From Sphingomonas pituitosa NBRC 102491 (GTDB lineage: Bacteria; Pseudomonadota; Alphaproteobacteria; Sphingomonadales; Sphingomonadaceae): 64,000 bases of DNA. The translations under genes were made by a program, and so were the position numbers. Of this stretch, positions 45,401 through 54,209 are shown piece after piece. The stretch spans positions 248,001-312,000 of the forward strand of contig NZ_BCYY01000002.1 in the NCBI RefSeq assembly GCF_001598435.1, written 5' to 3'. Under the pieces are notes generated by a model. That model made no database searches. It was not told the origin of the DNA and saw nothing but the letters and a program-made list of their open reading frames with translations. Position 1 is the first letter of the stretch. Every line of letters begins with the position of its first letter.

Positions 45401-46627
45401 ATGACCGAATACAGCTCCGATCTGCTCCGCCTGCTCGCCTCGCGCGGGTATATCCACCAGGTGACCGACGCCGCGGGCCTCGACGCGCTCGCCGCCAAGC
45501 AGATCGTGCCCGGCTATATCGGCTTCGATCCCACCGCGCCGTCGCTCCATGTCGGCAGCCTGGTGCAGATCATGCTGCTGCGCCGCCTGCAGCAGGCGGG
45601 CCACAAGCCGATCGTGCTGATGGGCGGCGGCACCGGCAAGATCGGCGACCCGAGCTTCAAGGACGAAGCCCGCAAGATGCTGACGCTCGATACGATCGGC
45701 AGCAACATCGCCTCGATCAAGACCGTGTTCGAGAATTTCCTGACCTTCGGCGACGGCCCCACCGACGCGGTGATGGTCGACAATGCCGACTGGCTCGACA
45801 AGCTCGAATATATCCCCTTCCTGCGCGAGATCGGCCAGCATTTCTCGATCAATCGGATGCTCAGCTTCGATTCGGTCAAGCTGCGGCTCGATCGCGAACA
45901 GTCGCTGAGCTTCCTCGAATTCAACTACATGATCCTCCAGGCGTACGACTTCCTGGAGCTGTCGCGGCGATCCGCCTGCCGCCTGCAGATGGGCGGATCG
46001 GACCAGTGGGGCAACATCGTCAACGGCATCGAGCTGTCCCGCCGCGCCGACGGCACCGAGGTCTACGGCGTCACCACCCCGCTGATCACCACGGCGGACG
46101 GCGGCAAGATGGGCAAGACCATGTCCGGCGCGGTGTGGCTCAACCCCGAGCAGTTGCCGCATTATGATTACTGGCAGTTCTGGCGCAACACCGACGATCG
46201 CGACGTCGGCCGCTTCCTGCGGCTTTTCACCGATCTGCCGCTGGACGAGATCGCCCGGCTCGAAGCGCTGGAGGGCGCCGAGATCAACGAGGCGAAGAAG
46301 ATCCTCGCCAACGAAGCCACCGCGATGTGTCGCGGCCGCGCCGCTGCCGAGGAAGCCGCCGAGACCGCGCGCAAGACCTTCGAGGAAGGTGCCGCCGGGG
46401 CTGCGCTGCCGACGCTGGCGGTCAGCGGCAGCATCAGCGTGGTCGATGCGCTGGTGGCCTTGGGCTTCTGCGCCTCTAAGGGCGAGGCGCGGCGGCTGAT
46501 CAAGGGCGGCGGCGCCCGCGTCGAGGGCGAGAAGATCGACGATGAAGCGGCGACGATCGCGGTTTCGGGCGAGGTCCGGCTCTCCGCGGGCAAGAAGCAT
46601 CACGGGCTGCTGACGCCGCAAGGCTAA
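45401..46627 (+). CDS. tyrS: Tyrosine--tRNA ligase
   Basis: Class I synthetase charging tRNA-Tyr, 408 residues. Catalytic domain: [17 protein letters not shown] (HIGH equivalent HVGS), [14 protein letters not shown], and [14 protein letters not shown] (KMSKS equivalent KMGKT). The C-terminal S4 RNA-binding domain spans about the last 60 residues ([25 protein letters not shown]). Start ATG 45401 begins [20 protein letters not shown], standard for the family. 49 bases after the mgtC-like gene. Confidence 0.96.
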   Translation: MTEYSSDLLRLLASRGYIHQVTDAAGLDALAAKQIVPGYIGFDPTAPSLHVGSLVQIMLLRRLQQAGHKPIVLMGGGTGKIGDPSFKDEARKMLTLDTIGSNIASIKTVFENFLTFGDGPTDAVMVDNADWLDKLEYIPFLREIGQHFSINRMLSFDSVKLRLDREQSLSFLEFNYMILQAYDFLELSRRSACRLQMGGSDQWGNIVNGIELSRRADGTEVYGVTTPLITTADGGKMGKTMSGAVWLNPEQLPHYDYWQFWRNTDDRDVGRFLRLFTDLPLDEIARLEALEGAEINEAKKILANEATAMCRGRAAAEEAAETARKTFEEGAAGAALPTLAVSGSISVVDALVALGFCASKGEARRLIKGGGARVEGEKIDDEAATIAVSGEVRLSAGKKHHGLLTPQG

Positions 46628-46711
46628 CGCCGCGTTCACCAGCTTCGTTCGGCACACGTTCACTGCCGTAGGTTACCCTGTCTGCGACCTCCAGTGTGTG
46701 AAGAGGCGCGT

Positions 46712-47032
46712 GTGAGTGTATCGGGTGCCAAGCTGGCGAGTGCCGACGATCGTCTGGTGCATCGCGACGAAGTCGAGCACCGCACCCGTGCGGTATGCCC
46801 CGATTCGAAGTCAGTTGCCTTCCTGATCGTCAATGTCTCGCCGCAAGGCCTGATGGCGCGCTGTGAAATACCGTTCGAAGCCGGGGACCTGCTCCGCCTC
46901 CAGCTACCGATCCTGGGAGAGACCGGCGCCGAGGTCCGCTGGGCCTTGGGCGGCCGGGTCGGCTGCCAGTTCCTGCGGCCGATCGCCGCTGGCGATTACG
47001 CGCCGCTGGTGGCGGTGATGCGCGCCCGCTGA
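46712..47032 (+). CDS. Small PilZ-domain protein
   Basis: 106 residues from GTG 46712, with AGAGG five bases upstream; GTG 46694 is an alternative. A single PilZ domain: basic segment EVEHRTRAVC, then NVSPQGLMARCEIPFEAGDLLRLQLP (NxSxxG motif) and TGAEVRWALGGRVGCQF. The first Arg motif is not the exact RxxxR, so c-di-GMP affinity is uncertain. It stops at 47032, the base before the recG stop codon on the other strand begins, so no terminator fits between them. Confidence 0.82.
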   Translation: MSVSGAKLASADDRLVHRDEVEHRTRAVCPDSKSVAFLIVNVSPQGLMARCEIPFEAGDLLRLQLPILGETGAEVRWALGGRVGCQFLRPIAAGDYAPLVAVMRAR

Positions 47033-49096
47033 TCAGCCGGCGCGGAGCAGCCCCACCGCCGCATCGCGCTCGAACAGGTAGAGTGCTACCCGCGCCGCCT
47101 GTCCCCGCTCGCCCTTCAGGCCGCCGTCGCGATCAACCAGCAACCGCGCATCGCCATTGGCGGCAGGCAACAGCGCGCCGAGCATGTCCGGTTCGGCCAG
47201 TCGGAACTGCATGTCGCCCGATTGCCGGGTGCCGAGCAGCTCGCCCGCCCCGCGCAGCCGCAGGTCCTCCTCGGCGATGCGGAAGCCGTCATTGCTCTCG
47301 CGCATCAGCGCCAGCCGCGCGCGGGCGGTTTCGCTCAGATGGTTGCCGCGGAGCAGCACGCAGACCGAGCGCCCCCCGCCCCGCCCGACGCGCCCGCGCA
47401 GCTGGTGGAGCTGGGCGAGGCCGAAGCGATCGGCATGTTCGATCACGATCAGCGTCGCATTGGGCACGTCGACGCCGACTTCGATCACCGTCGTGGCGAC
47501 CAGCACGCCAAGCTCGCCGGCGGAGAAGCGCGCCATCACTGCGTCCTTCTCCGGCCCCTTCATGCGGCCGTGGATCAGCCCGACCTTGTCGCCGAAATGC
47601 GCCTGCAACTCGGCCGCGCGGGCTTCGGCGGCGGCGAGATCGCTCTTCTCGCTCTCCTCGACCAGCGGGCACACCCAATAGGCCTGCCCGCCACCCGCCA
47701 GATGGCGCCCGAGCCCCCCGACCACTTCGCCCAGCCGCTCCTCCGAGATGACGCTGGTCTCGATCGGCTGGCGACCCGGCGGCATCTCGTCGAGCCGGCT
47801 GACGTCCATCTCGCCATATTGCGCGAGCGTCAGCGTGCGCGGGATGGGGGTCGCGGTCATGACGAGGAGGTGCGGCGGACGGCCCGCTTTCGCCTGGAGC
47901 ATCATCCGCTGGGCGACACCGAAGCGGTGCTGCTCGTCGACCACCACCAGCCCCAGGTCGCGATAGGTCACGCCTTCCTGGAAGATCGCATGGGTGCCGA
48001 TCAGGATGTCGATTTCGCCCGCGGCTAGCCCCATCAGCGTCGCCTCGCGGGCCTTGCCCTTGTCGCGGCCGGTCAGGATCGCGACGTTCACGCCGATGGC
48101 GCCCAGGGTGCGGCTGAGCGTCTCGTAATGCTGGCGCGCGAGGATCTCGGTCGGCGCCAGCAGCGCGCCCTGCGCGCCCGCCTCAGCGGCGATCAATAGC
48201 GCCATCGTCGCCACCAGCGTCTTGCCCGAGCCGACATCGCCCTGCAGCATCCGCAGCATTGGCTGGGTCTGCGCCATGTCGCCTTCGATCTCGGCAATGG
48301 TGCGGCTTTGCGCTCCCGTGGGGCTGTAGGGGAGCTTCAGCTTGTCGCGCAGGCGACCATCGCCGGCCAGCGCACGGCCGCGCTTGGCCCGCGCCTCGCC
48401 GCGCACCAGCAGCAGCGCGAGCTGGTTGGCGAATATCTCGTCATAGGCGAGCCGCTCGCGCGCCTTGGCATCGGCCGGATCGGCATGGATGCGGGCGATC
48501 GCCTCGCGCCAGTCGGGCCAGCCCTTCTGTGCCTTCAGGCTTGGTTCGATCCACTCGGGGAGGTCGGGCGCACGCTCGATGGCCTGTGCCGCCAGCGCGG
48601 CGATGCGCTTCGAGGTGATGCCTTCCGAACAGGGATAGATCGCCTCGCGCCCGCCGACGCTTTCCACCTGGTCTAGCGGAAGGACATGGTCGGGATGGAC
48701 CATCTGCAGGTCCTGCCCATAATGTTCGAGCTTGCCGGACACCCAGCGCGGCTCGTTCAGCGGCAGCAGCTTCTTGGCCCAGCCGGAGCTGCCGCCGAAA
48801 TAGACGAGGGAAACGTGGTTGCCCTTGGCGTCGACCGCCTGCACCCGCGCCGGCGAGCGAGGGCCGCCGCCGAAGCGATACTGCACGGGAGTGAGCGTGA
48901 TCGCGATCACCTTGCCCGAATCGGCCATGTCGAGTTCGTCGCGCGGGATCCGGTCGACGAAACCGGTCGGCAGGTGGAACGCGACGTCCACCACGCGCGC
49001 AAGCCCCAGCTTCTCCATGGGCTTGGCCAGCGCGGGGCCGATGCCTTTCAGCGCAGTGACTTCGGCGAACAGCGGGTTGAGAAGCTCGGGGCGCAT
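47033..49096 (-). CDS. recG: ATP-dependent DNA helicase RecG
   Basis: Superfamily 2 helicase that regresses stalled replication forks and branch-migrates Holliday junctions. 687 residues: N-terminal wedge (OB) domain, Walker A MLQGDVGSGKTLVA, motif II VVVDEQHRFGVAQR, motif III VMTATPIPRTLTLAQYGEMD, motif V VLVATTVIEVGVDVPNA, motif VI HQLRGRVGRGG, and the TRG region near the end. Complete. On the opposite strand from sdhE-mfd, the usual order in alphaproteobacteria. Confidence 0.96.
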   Translation of the reverse strand: MRPELLNPLFAEVTALKGIGPALAKPMEKLGLARVVDVAFHLPTGFVDRIPRDELDMADSGKVIAITLTPVQYRFGGGPRSPARVQAVDAKGNHVSLVYFGGSSGWAKKLLPLNEPRWVSGKLEHYGQDLQMVHPDHVLPLDQVESVGGREAIYPCSEGITSKRIAALAAQAIERAPDLPEWIEPSLKAQKGWPDWREAIARIHADPADAKARERLAYDEIFANQLALLLVRGEARAKRGRALAGDGRLRDKLKLPYSPTGAQSRTIAEIEGDMAQTQPMLRMLQGDVGSGKTLVATMALLIAAEAGAQGALLAPTEILARQHYETLSRTLGAIGVNVAILTGRDKGKAREATLMGLAAGEIDILIGTHAIFQEGVTYRDLGLVVVDEQHRFGVAQRMMLQAKAGRPPHLLVMTATPIPRTLTLAQYGEMDVSRLDEMPPGRQPIETSVISEERLGEVVGGLGRHLAGGGQAYWVCPLVEESEKSDLAAAEARAAELQAHFGDKVGLIHGRMKGPEKDAVMARFSAGELGVLVATTVIEVGVDVPNATLIVIEHADRFGLAQLHQLRGRVGRGGGRSVCVLLRGNHLSETARARLALMRESNDGFRIAEEDLRLRGAGELLGTRQSGDMQFRLAEPDMLGALLPAANGDARLLVDRDGGLKGERGQAARVALYLFERDAAVGLLRAG

Positions 49097-49167
49097 CGCG
49101 CCGCCCTATCGTGCGGCGGGGCGACTGACAAATGGCGCTGCGCCGGTCGCAGCGCCCTTGCCGCGGT

Positions 49168-49410
49168 TCAGGCGTTGAGGAAGATCGGGCTGTGGCTGGT
49201 GAGCGCGGCTTCAATCGCAAGCACGACTTCCGGCACCGACGAGCCGATCACGACTTCATGATCCTTGCCGAACGAGATGACGCCCACGTCCTCGCCCGCC
49301 ATGTTGATCGTGCTGACCGTGCGAACTGCCGCGATGTTGACGAGCATCGGCTCGCCGTTGATCGACTTCAGCATCACGAAACGCAGCTTGTTGGTCACAG
49401 TCTCGCTCAT
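49168..49410 (-). CDS. Small FlbD-like protein
   Basis: 80 residues, soluble, alternating beta strands: LRFVMLKSINGEPMLVNIAAV and EDVGVISFGKDHEVVIGSSVPEVVLAIEAAL. The pattern (L..NG....VN...I..V ... G....V..S..EV...I) resembles the small FlbD/YlzI family, but without flagellar neighbours. ATG 49410. It lies 71 bases upstream of recG on the same strand, so it may share the transcript. Function unknown; could be an RNA- or protein-binding regulator. Confidence 0.7.
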   Translation of the reverse strand: MSETVTNKLRFVMLKSINGEPMLVNIAAVRTVSTINMAGEDVGVISFGKDHEVVIGSSVPEVVLAIEAALTSHSPIFLNA

Positions 49411-49601
49411 CGTACCCTAGCCTTACTCACCCAAAGAGAAGGCAATCGTAGCTCGCTTCGGTTAACAAGCCTTCCACGCCTATACCCGGAAGTGCACGCT
49501 GGCCTTTCCGCATCGGCGTCCCTATCTGCGCTTTCGTGATCAACCGCGTATCGGCCGCGCTCAGGCGTGCAGCCGCGCGCCTGCCGTTGGGAAAGCCCGC
49601 C

Positions 49602-49868
49602 ATGGACCGAGAAACCCGCCTCAAGCGCCTCCGCTTCCGCAGCTGGCACCGCGGCACCAAGGAAGCCGACTTGCTGATCGGCGGCTTCTTCGACCAGCAT
49701 GGCGAGAAGTGGAACGACGCGGAGATCACGCTGTTCGAGACGCTGCTCGAAGAGCAGGACGTCGACATCATGGCCTGGGCGATGGGCACCGACATCGCAC
49801 CGGCGCAGTATCGGGGCACCATCCTCGACGCGCTCAAGACCCTGAATTACGTACCTATTTCCGAGTAA
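49602..49868 (+). CDS. sdhE: FAD assembly factor SdhE (succinate dehydrogenase assembly factor 2)
   Basis: Helps attach FAD covalently to the flavoprotein subunit of succinate dehydrogenase. 88 residues from ATG 49602. The family motif RGxxE is seen in RLRFRSWHRGTKEADLLIGGF, and the helical rest (LFETLLEEQDVDIMAWAMG) fits the five-helix fold. The frame is open upstream, but the added residues are not family-like. It lies upstream of mfd, separated by a palindromic repeat element. Confidence 0.92.
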   Translation: MDRETRLKRLRFRSWHRGTKEADLLIGGFFDQHGEKWNDAEITLFETLLEEQDVDIMAWAMGTDIAPAQYRGTILDALKTLNYVPISE

Positions 49869-49877
49869 CTAGCGAAG

Positions 49878-50010
49878 CCCCTCACCCATCCCACCGCCTG
49901 CGGCGGCGGGCCCCTTCCCTCTCCCACAAGAGGAGAGGGAGTTTCGATCCCCGCTCCCTCGCCCCCTGTGGGAGAGGGAGGGAGCCGCGCAGCGGCGGAA
50001 GGGTGAGGGG
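49878..50010. repeat. Palindromic REP/MITE-like element between sdhE and mfd
   Basis: 133 bases bounded by inverted repeats CCCCTCACCC (49878-49887) and GGGTGAGGGG (50001-50010). Inside, CTCTCCCACA pairs with TGTGGGAGAG, and GCCTGCGGCGGCGGG-type GC arms flank them, so the whole unit can fold into a cruciform. No coding capacity. Such elements are dispersed repeats in many GC-rich genomes. It separates sdhE from mfd. Confidence 0.75.
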
Positions 50011-50040
50011 GAATGATCCAAACGCTCGACGCGAGACCCC

Positions 50041-53000
50041 ATGCCCGACCTGAAGACGATCCTCTCCGCCCAGCATCCGCTCACGCTCGCCGGCGTGCCG
50101 AGCGGCTTCCTGCCCTGGATGCTGGCCGATCTCGCCCGCGCGAGCCGGATGACGGTGTTCGTCGCCGCCGACGAAGCGGGCATGCGCGCGGTGGCGACCA
50201 CCGCGACCTTCTTCGCGCCGGAGCTGGAGGTGCTCAGCTACCCGGCATGGGACTGCCTTCCCTATGATCGCGCCAGCCCGACGCTGCGGGTGATGGCGGA
50301 GCGGCTGGCGACGCTCCACGCGCTCCAGGGCAAGAGTGCGGCGCCGCGTCTGCTCGTCACCACGGTCAACGCGGCGACCCAGCGCACGCTCACCCCGTTC
50401 CGCATCCGCCAGCTGGTCGCGCGGCTCGCCCCCGGCGAGCGCATCGGGCTCGACAAGCTCGCATCGCAGCTCCAGGCGAACGGCTATGTCCGGGTCGATA
50501 CGGTCAACGATCATGGCGAGTTCGCCGTGCGCGGCGGCCTGGTCGATCTGTTCCCCAGCGGCGCCGAGCAGGCGCTGCGACTCGATTTCTTCGGCGACGA
50601 GATCGAGAGTGTCCGCACCTTCGATCCGCAGGACCAGCGCACCACCGGCCGCGTCGACGGCTTCACCCTGCTGCCCGCCAGCGAGGCGCTGCTCGACGAG
50701 GAGAGCATCAAGCGCTTCCGCAGCGGCTATCGCGACCGCTTCGGCGCCACCGCCACCGGCGATCCGCTCTATCAGGCGATCAGCGACGGCCGTCGCCTTG
50801 CCGGCATGGAACATTGGCTGCCGCTGTTCGAGGAGCGGCTGGAGACGCTGTTCGACCATCTGCCCGATACCGCGGTGATCGTCCGCGACAGCGGCACCCC
50901 CGCCGCCGCCGAGCAGCGGTTCGAGGCGATCAAGGATTATCAGGACAACCGCATCCGCGCGCAATCGGCCGATCCGGGCAGCTATCGCCCGCTCAAGGCC
51001 GGCGACCTGTATCTGCTCGCCAAGGAATGGCAGGCGCAGGTCGACGCGCAGCCGATGCATCTGGCGACATCGTTCCACGAGCCCGAATCGGCGCACGTGG
51101 TCGAGTTCGGCGTCGAGGGCCCGCGCGACTTCGCCCCCGAGCGCGCAGCAGCCAGCAACGTCTACGAAGCGGTGGTCGATCACCTCAAGGCGCTGCGGGC
51201 GCAGGGCAAGAAGCCGGTGCTCGCCAGCTATTCGAACGGCGCGCGCGAGCGGCTGAAGGGCCTGCTGGAAGACCACGGCCTCACCGGTGCGGTGCCGGTC
51301 GATGGCTGGCAGCCCGCGCTCGGTGTCGCCAACCCCAATGGCAGCGGGTTGCAGGTCGCGCTGCTGGTGCTGCCGCTGGATCACGGCTTCACCACGCCCG
51401 ACGTCGCGGTACTCACCGAGCAGGACATGCTCGGCGACCGCCTCGTCCGCCGTGCCAAGCGCCGCAAGAATACCGACGCGTTCCTCCAGGAACTGGCGAC
51501 GCTGTCGCCTGGCGATCTCGTCGTCCATATCGATCACGGTATCGGCCGCTACGAAGGGCTGACCCAGATCCCGGTGCAGAAGGCGCCGCACGACTGCGTC
51601 GCGCTGGAATATGCCGGCGGCGACAAGCTCTACGTGCCGGTCGAGAATCTCGAAGTGCTGAGCCGCTACGGTTCGGGCGAGGAAGGCGCGACGCTCGATC
51701 GGCTGGGCGGCGAGGCCTGGCAGCGCCGCAAGGCGCGGATGAAGGAGCGGATCCGCGAGATCGCCGGCGAGCTGATCGCCACGGCCGCCTTGCGCGCCAC
51801 GCGCGGCGCCGAGATCGCCGAGCCCGATCATGGCGGTTACCCCGCGTTTGTCGACCGCTTCCCGTTCGAGGAGACCGACGACCAGGATCGCGCGATCGGC
51901 GACGTGCTGGGCGATCTCGCCGCGGGTCGGCCGATGGACCGGCTGGTCGTCGGCGATGTCGGCTTCGGCAAGACCGAGGTCGCGCTGCGCGCCGCCTTCG
52001 TCGCGGCGATGGCCGGCATGCAGGTGGCGGTGGTGTGCCCCACCACGCTGCTCGCCCGCCAGCATTACAATAATTTCAAGACGCGCTTCGAAGGCTTCCC
52101 GCTGGAGATCGGCCGCCTCTCCCGCCTGGTCACCGCTGGCGAGACCAAGAAGGTGAAGGACGGGCTTGCGGCGGGGACGATCGACATCGTCGTCGGCACG
52201 CATGCGGTGCTGGCGAAGAATATCGACTTCAAGCGCCTGGGCCTCGTCATCGTCGACGAGGAGCAGCGCTTCGGCGTGACGCACAAGGAGCGGCTGAAGG
52301 CGCTGAAAACCGACGTCCACGTCCTCACCCTCACCGCCACGCCGATCCCGCGGACGCTGCAGATGGCGATGAGCGGCTTGCGCGAACTTTCGGTGATCCA
52401 GACCCCGCCGGTCGATCGCCTCGCGGTGCGCACCTATGTGATGCCCTGGGATCCCGTCGTGCTGCGCGAGGCGCTGCTGCGCGAACATTATCGCGGCGGC
52501 CAGAGCTATTTCGTCACCCCCCGCATCGCCGACCTGCCCGAGATCGAGGAATTCCTGCGGAACGAGGTGCCCGAGGTGCGCTACGTCGTTGCCCATGGCC
52601 AGATGTCCCCCACGGAAGTGGAGGAGCGGATTTCCGCCTTCTACGACCGCAAGTTCGAAGTGCTGGTCTCGACCACCATCGTCGAGAGCGGGCTCGACAT
52701 CCCCAGCGCCAACACGCTGATCATCAACCGCGCGGACAAGTTCGGCCTGGCGCAGCTCTACCAGCTGCGCGGCCGCGTCGGCCGGGCCAAGACGCGCGCT
52801 TATGCCTACATGACCACCCCGCCCCAGCGGCAGATGACCGAGGCGGCGGAAAAGCGGTTGAAGGTGCTGTCCGACCTCGAGAGCCTCGGCGCGGGCTTCC
52901 AGCTCGCCAGCCACGATCTCGACATCCGCGGCGCGGGCAACCTGCTCGGCGACGAGCAGTCGGGCCACATCAAGGAAGTCGGCTACGAACTCTACCAATC

Positions 53001-53514
53001 GATGCTGGAAGAGGCGATCATGGAGGCCAAGGCCGGCGGCCTGCGCGACGAGAACCGGCCGAAGGACCTGTCGCCCCAGATCACCGTCGATGCGCCGATC
53101 ATGATCCCCGAGGACTATGTCCCCGATCTCGACCTGCGCATGGGCCTGTATCGCCGCCTCAACGAAGTCGAGGATACCGACGGCATCGAGAGCTTCGCCG
53201 CCGAACTGATCGACCGCTTCGGCAAGCTGCCCGAGGCGACCGACAATCTGCTGCGCCTGATCGAAACCAAGCTCAACGCCAAGAAGGCATGCATCGCCAA
53301 GCTGGACCTGGGGCCGAAGGGCGCGCTGGTATCGTTCCACAACGACCATTTCCCCAACCCCGCGGCGCTGATCGCCTATGTCGAGAAACTGGGCGAGACG
53401 GCGCGGCTGCGGCCGGACATGAAGCTGGTGATCAACCGCGCCTGGGCCAACCCCGCGGCGCGGCTGCACGGCGCGCTCCAGCTCTCCCGCGGGCTCGCAC
53501 GCGCCGCCGGCTGA
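50041..53514 (+). CDS. mfd: Transcription-repair coupling factor Mfd
   Basis: Translocase that removes stalled RNA polymerase and recruits UvrA. 1157 residues, full length. Domains in order: UvrB-homology region (LSYPAWDCLPYDRASPT, DLFPSGAEQALRLDFFGDE), RNA-polymerase interaction domain (DLVVHIDHGIGRYEGL, YVPVENLEVLSRYG), RecG-like helicase domain with Walker A GDVGFGKTEVALRAAF, VDEEQRFGVTHKERLK, TLTATPIPRTLQMAMSG, TTIVESGLDIPSANT and YQLRGRVGRAKTRAYAY, and the C-terminal TRCF domain. Downstream of sdhE in the usual order. The repeat element lies just before it, and only a weak Shine-Dalgarno sequence precedes the ATG. Confidence 0.97.
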   Translation: MPDLKTILSAQHPLTLAGVPSGFLPWMLADLARASRMTVFVAADEAGMRAVATTATFFAPELEVLSYPAWDCLPYDRASPTLRVMAERLATLHALQGKSAAPRLLVTTVNAATQRTLTPFRIRQLVARLAPGERIGLDKLASQLQANGYVRVDTVNDHGEFAVRGGLVDLFPSGAEQALRLDFFGDEIESVRTFDPQDQRTTGRVDGFTLLPASEALLDEESIKRFRSGYRDRFGATATGDPLYQAISDGRRLAGMEHWLPLFEERLETLFDHLPDTAVIVRDSGTPAAAEQRFEAIKDYQDNRIRAQSADPGSYRPLKAGDLYLLAKEWQAQVDAQPMHLATSFHEPESAHVVEFGVEGPRDFAPERAAASNVYEAVVDHLKALRAQGKKPVLASYSNGARERLKGLLEDHGLTGAVPVDGWQPALGVANPNGSGLQVALLVLPLDHGFTTPDVAVLTEQDMLGDRLVRRAKRRKNTDAFLQELATLSPGDLVVHIDHGIGRYEGLTQIPVQKAPHDCVALEYAGGDKLYVPVENLEVLSRYGSGEEGATLDRLGGEAWQRRKARMKERIREIAGELIATAALRATRGAEIAEPDHGGYPAFVDRFPFEETDDQDRAIGDVLGDLAAGRPMDRLVVGDVGFGKTEVALRAAFVAAMAGMQVAVVCPTTLLARQHYNNFKTRFEGFPLEIGRLSRLVTAGETKKVKDGLAAGTIDIVVGTHAVLAKNIDFKRLGLVIVDEEQRFGVTHKERLKALKTDVHVLTLTATPIPRTLQMAMSGLRELSVIQTPPVDRLAVRTYVMPWDPVVLREALLREHYRGGQSYFVTPRIADLPEIEEFLRNEVPEVRYVVAHGQMSPTEVEERISAFYDRKFEVLVSTTIVESGLDIPSANTLIINRADKFGLAQLYQLRGRVGRAKTRAYAYMTTPPQRQMTEAAEKRLKVLSDLESLGAGFQLASHDLDIRGAGNLLGDEQSGHIKEVGYELYQSMLEEAIMEAKAGGLRDENRPKDLSPQITVDAPIMIPEDYVPDLDLRMGLYRRLNEVEDTDGIESFAAELIDRFGKLPEATDNLLRLIETKLNAKKACIAKLDLGPKGALVSFHNDHFPNPAALIAYVEKLGETARLRPDMKLVINRAWANPAARLHGALQLSRGLARAAG

Positions 53515-53535
53515 TCCGGCTCAGCTGCTAACGGC

Positions 53536-53943
53536 TCAGCTGCTGTGGTCGGCGACGATCTTCCACCCACCGGCTTCGTGGTGCAGCACGAGGCTGGTGG
53601 GGCCGGACGCGCTGTGCCCATCCGGGTAGCGCAGCGTGTAGCGGCCAATGTAGAGCGCATAGTCGCGGCCGAGCGGGCGATAGTCGAGCCGCTCGATGGT
53701 AAGCGTCCCGCGCTTTACCGGATCCGCAAAGTCGTATTTTTCGCGATACCGGGCGGTCATCGCCGCCTTTCCGCGCACCAGCCCGTCGCCGGCAATGAAG
53801 CTGGTATCGGCACCTTCTGAATAAACCTGCATAAAGCGTTCAACTTCGCCGGCATTCCAACCTGCAACGCTTTCAGCGATGGCCTTGTCGACGGCATTCT
53901 GATCAATGCCGCCCACTACCATCAACAATCCCAGCAACATCAT
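53536..53943 (-). CDS. NTF2-like / SnoaL-like protein, possibly exported
   Basis: 135 residues. A short hydrophobic N-terminus (MMLLGLLMVVGG) may be a signal peptide. The body fits the cone-shaped NTF2 fold of DUF4440/SnoaL-like proteins: AESVAGWNAGEVERFMQVYSE, DTSFIAGDGLVRGKAAMTAR and GRYTLRYPDGHSASGPTSLVLHHEAGGWKIVADH. Members are small hydrolases, isomerases or binding proteins; no specific activity can be assigned. Convergent with mfd and divergent from the chemoreceptor gene. Confidence 0.8.
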   Translation of the reverse strand: MMLLGLLMVVGGIDQNAVDKAIAESVAGWNAGEVERFMQVYSEGADTSFIAGDGLVRGKAAMTARYREKYDFADPVKRGTLTIERLDYRPLGRDYALYIGRYTLRYPDGHSASGPTSLVLHHEAGGWKIVADHSS

Positions 53944-54209
53944 TCCTTAACCCCCATTGCCAACTGCCTCGCCCAATAACTGCAGCAATATCAAAGCTCA
54001 TCTTTTCGCATTTGCGAAACTCCATAATGCATATCGCAAAAGGAAATCGTTTTCCTCACACAACTAAGGACTTGTCGGGGTAAGGACACGCGCACACCGG
54101 AATTGTACTTAACCGCCCCACCTGTCCTTTCGACCGTACTATGATGCTTAAGAATGGTTTGCCGTACGGAGCGGATACCATATTCGTGAGACAGGAAAGG
54201 ATCGGCCCC
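53944..54209. promoter_or_regulatory. AT-richer divergent intergenic region with inverted repeats
   Basis: 266 bases between the NTF2-like gene and the chemoreceptor gene, noticeably richer in A and T than the surroundings. It holds two hairpins: TTTCGCA-TT-TGCGAAA (54004-54019) and AGGAAA-TCGT-TTTCCT (54041-54056). They are candidate regulator sites for the divergent genes. No clear -35/-10 pair was identified and no gene is visible. Confidence 0.45.

Noticed and set aside
49882..53469. Open frame of 1195 codons on the minus strand opposite mfd
   Set aside because: Fully antisense to mfd, without domains or ribosome-binding site.
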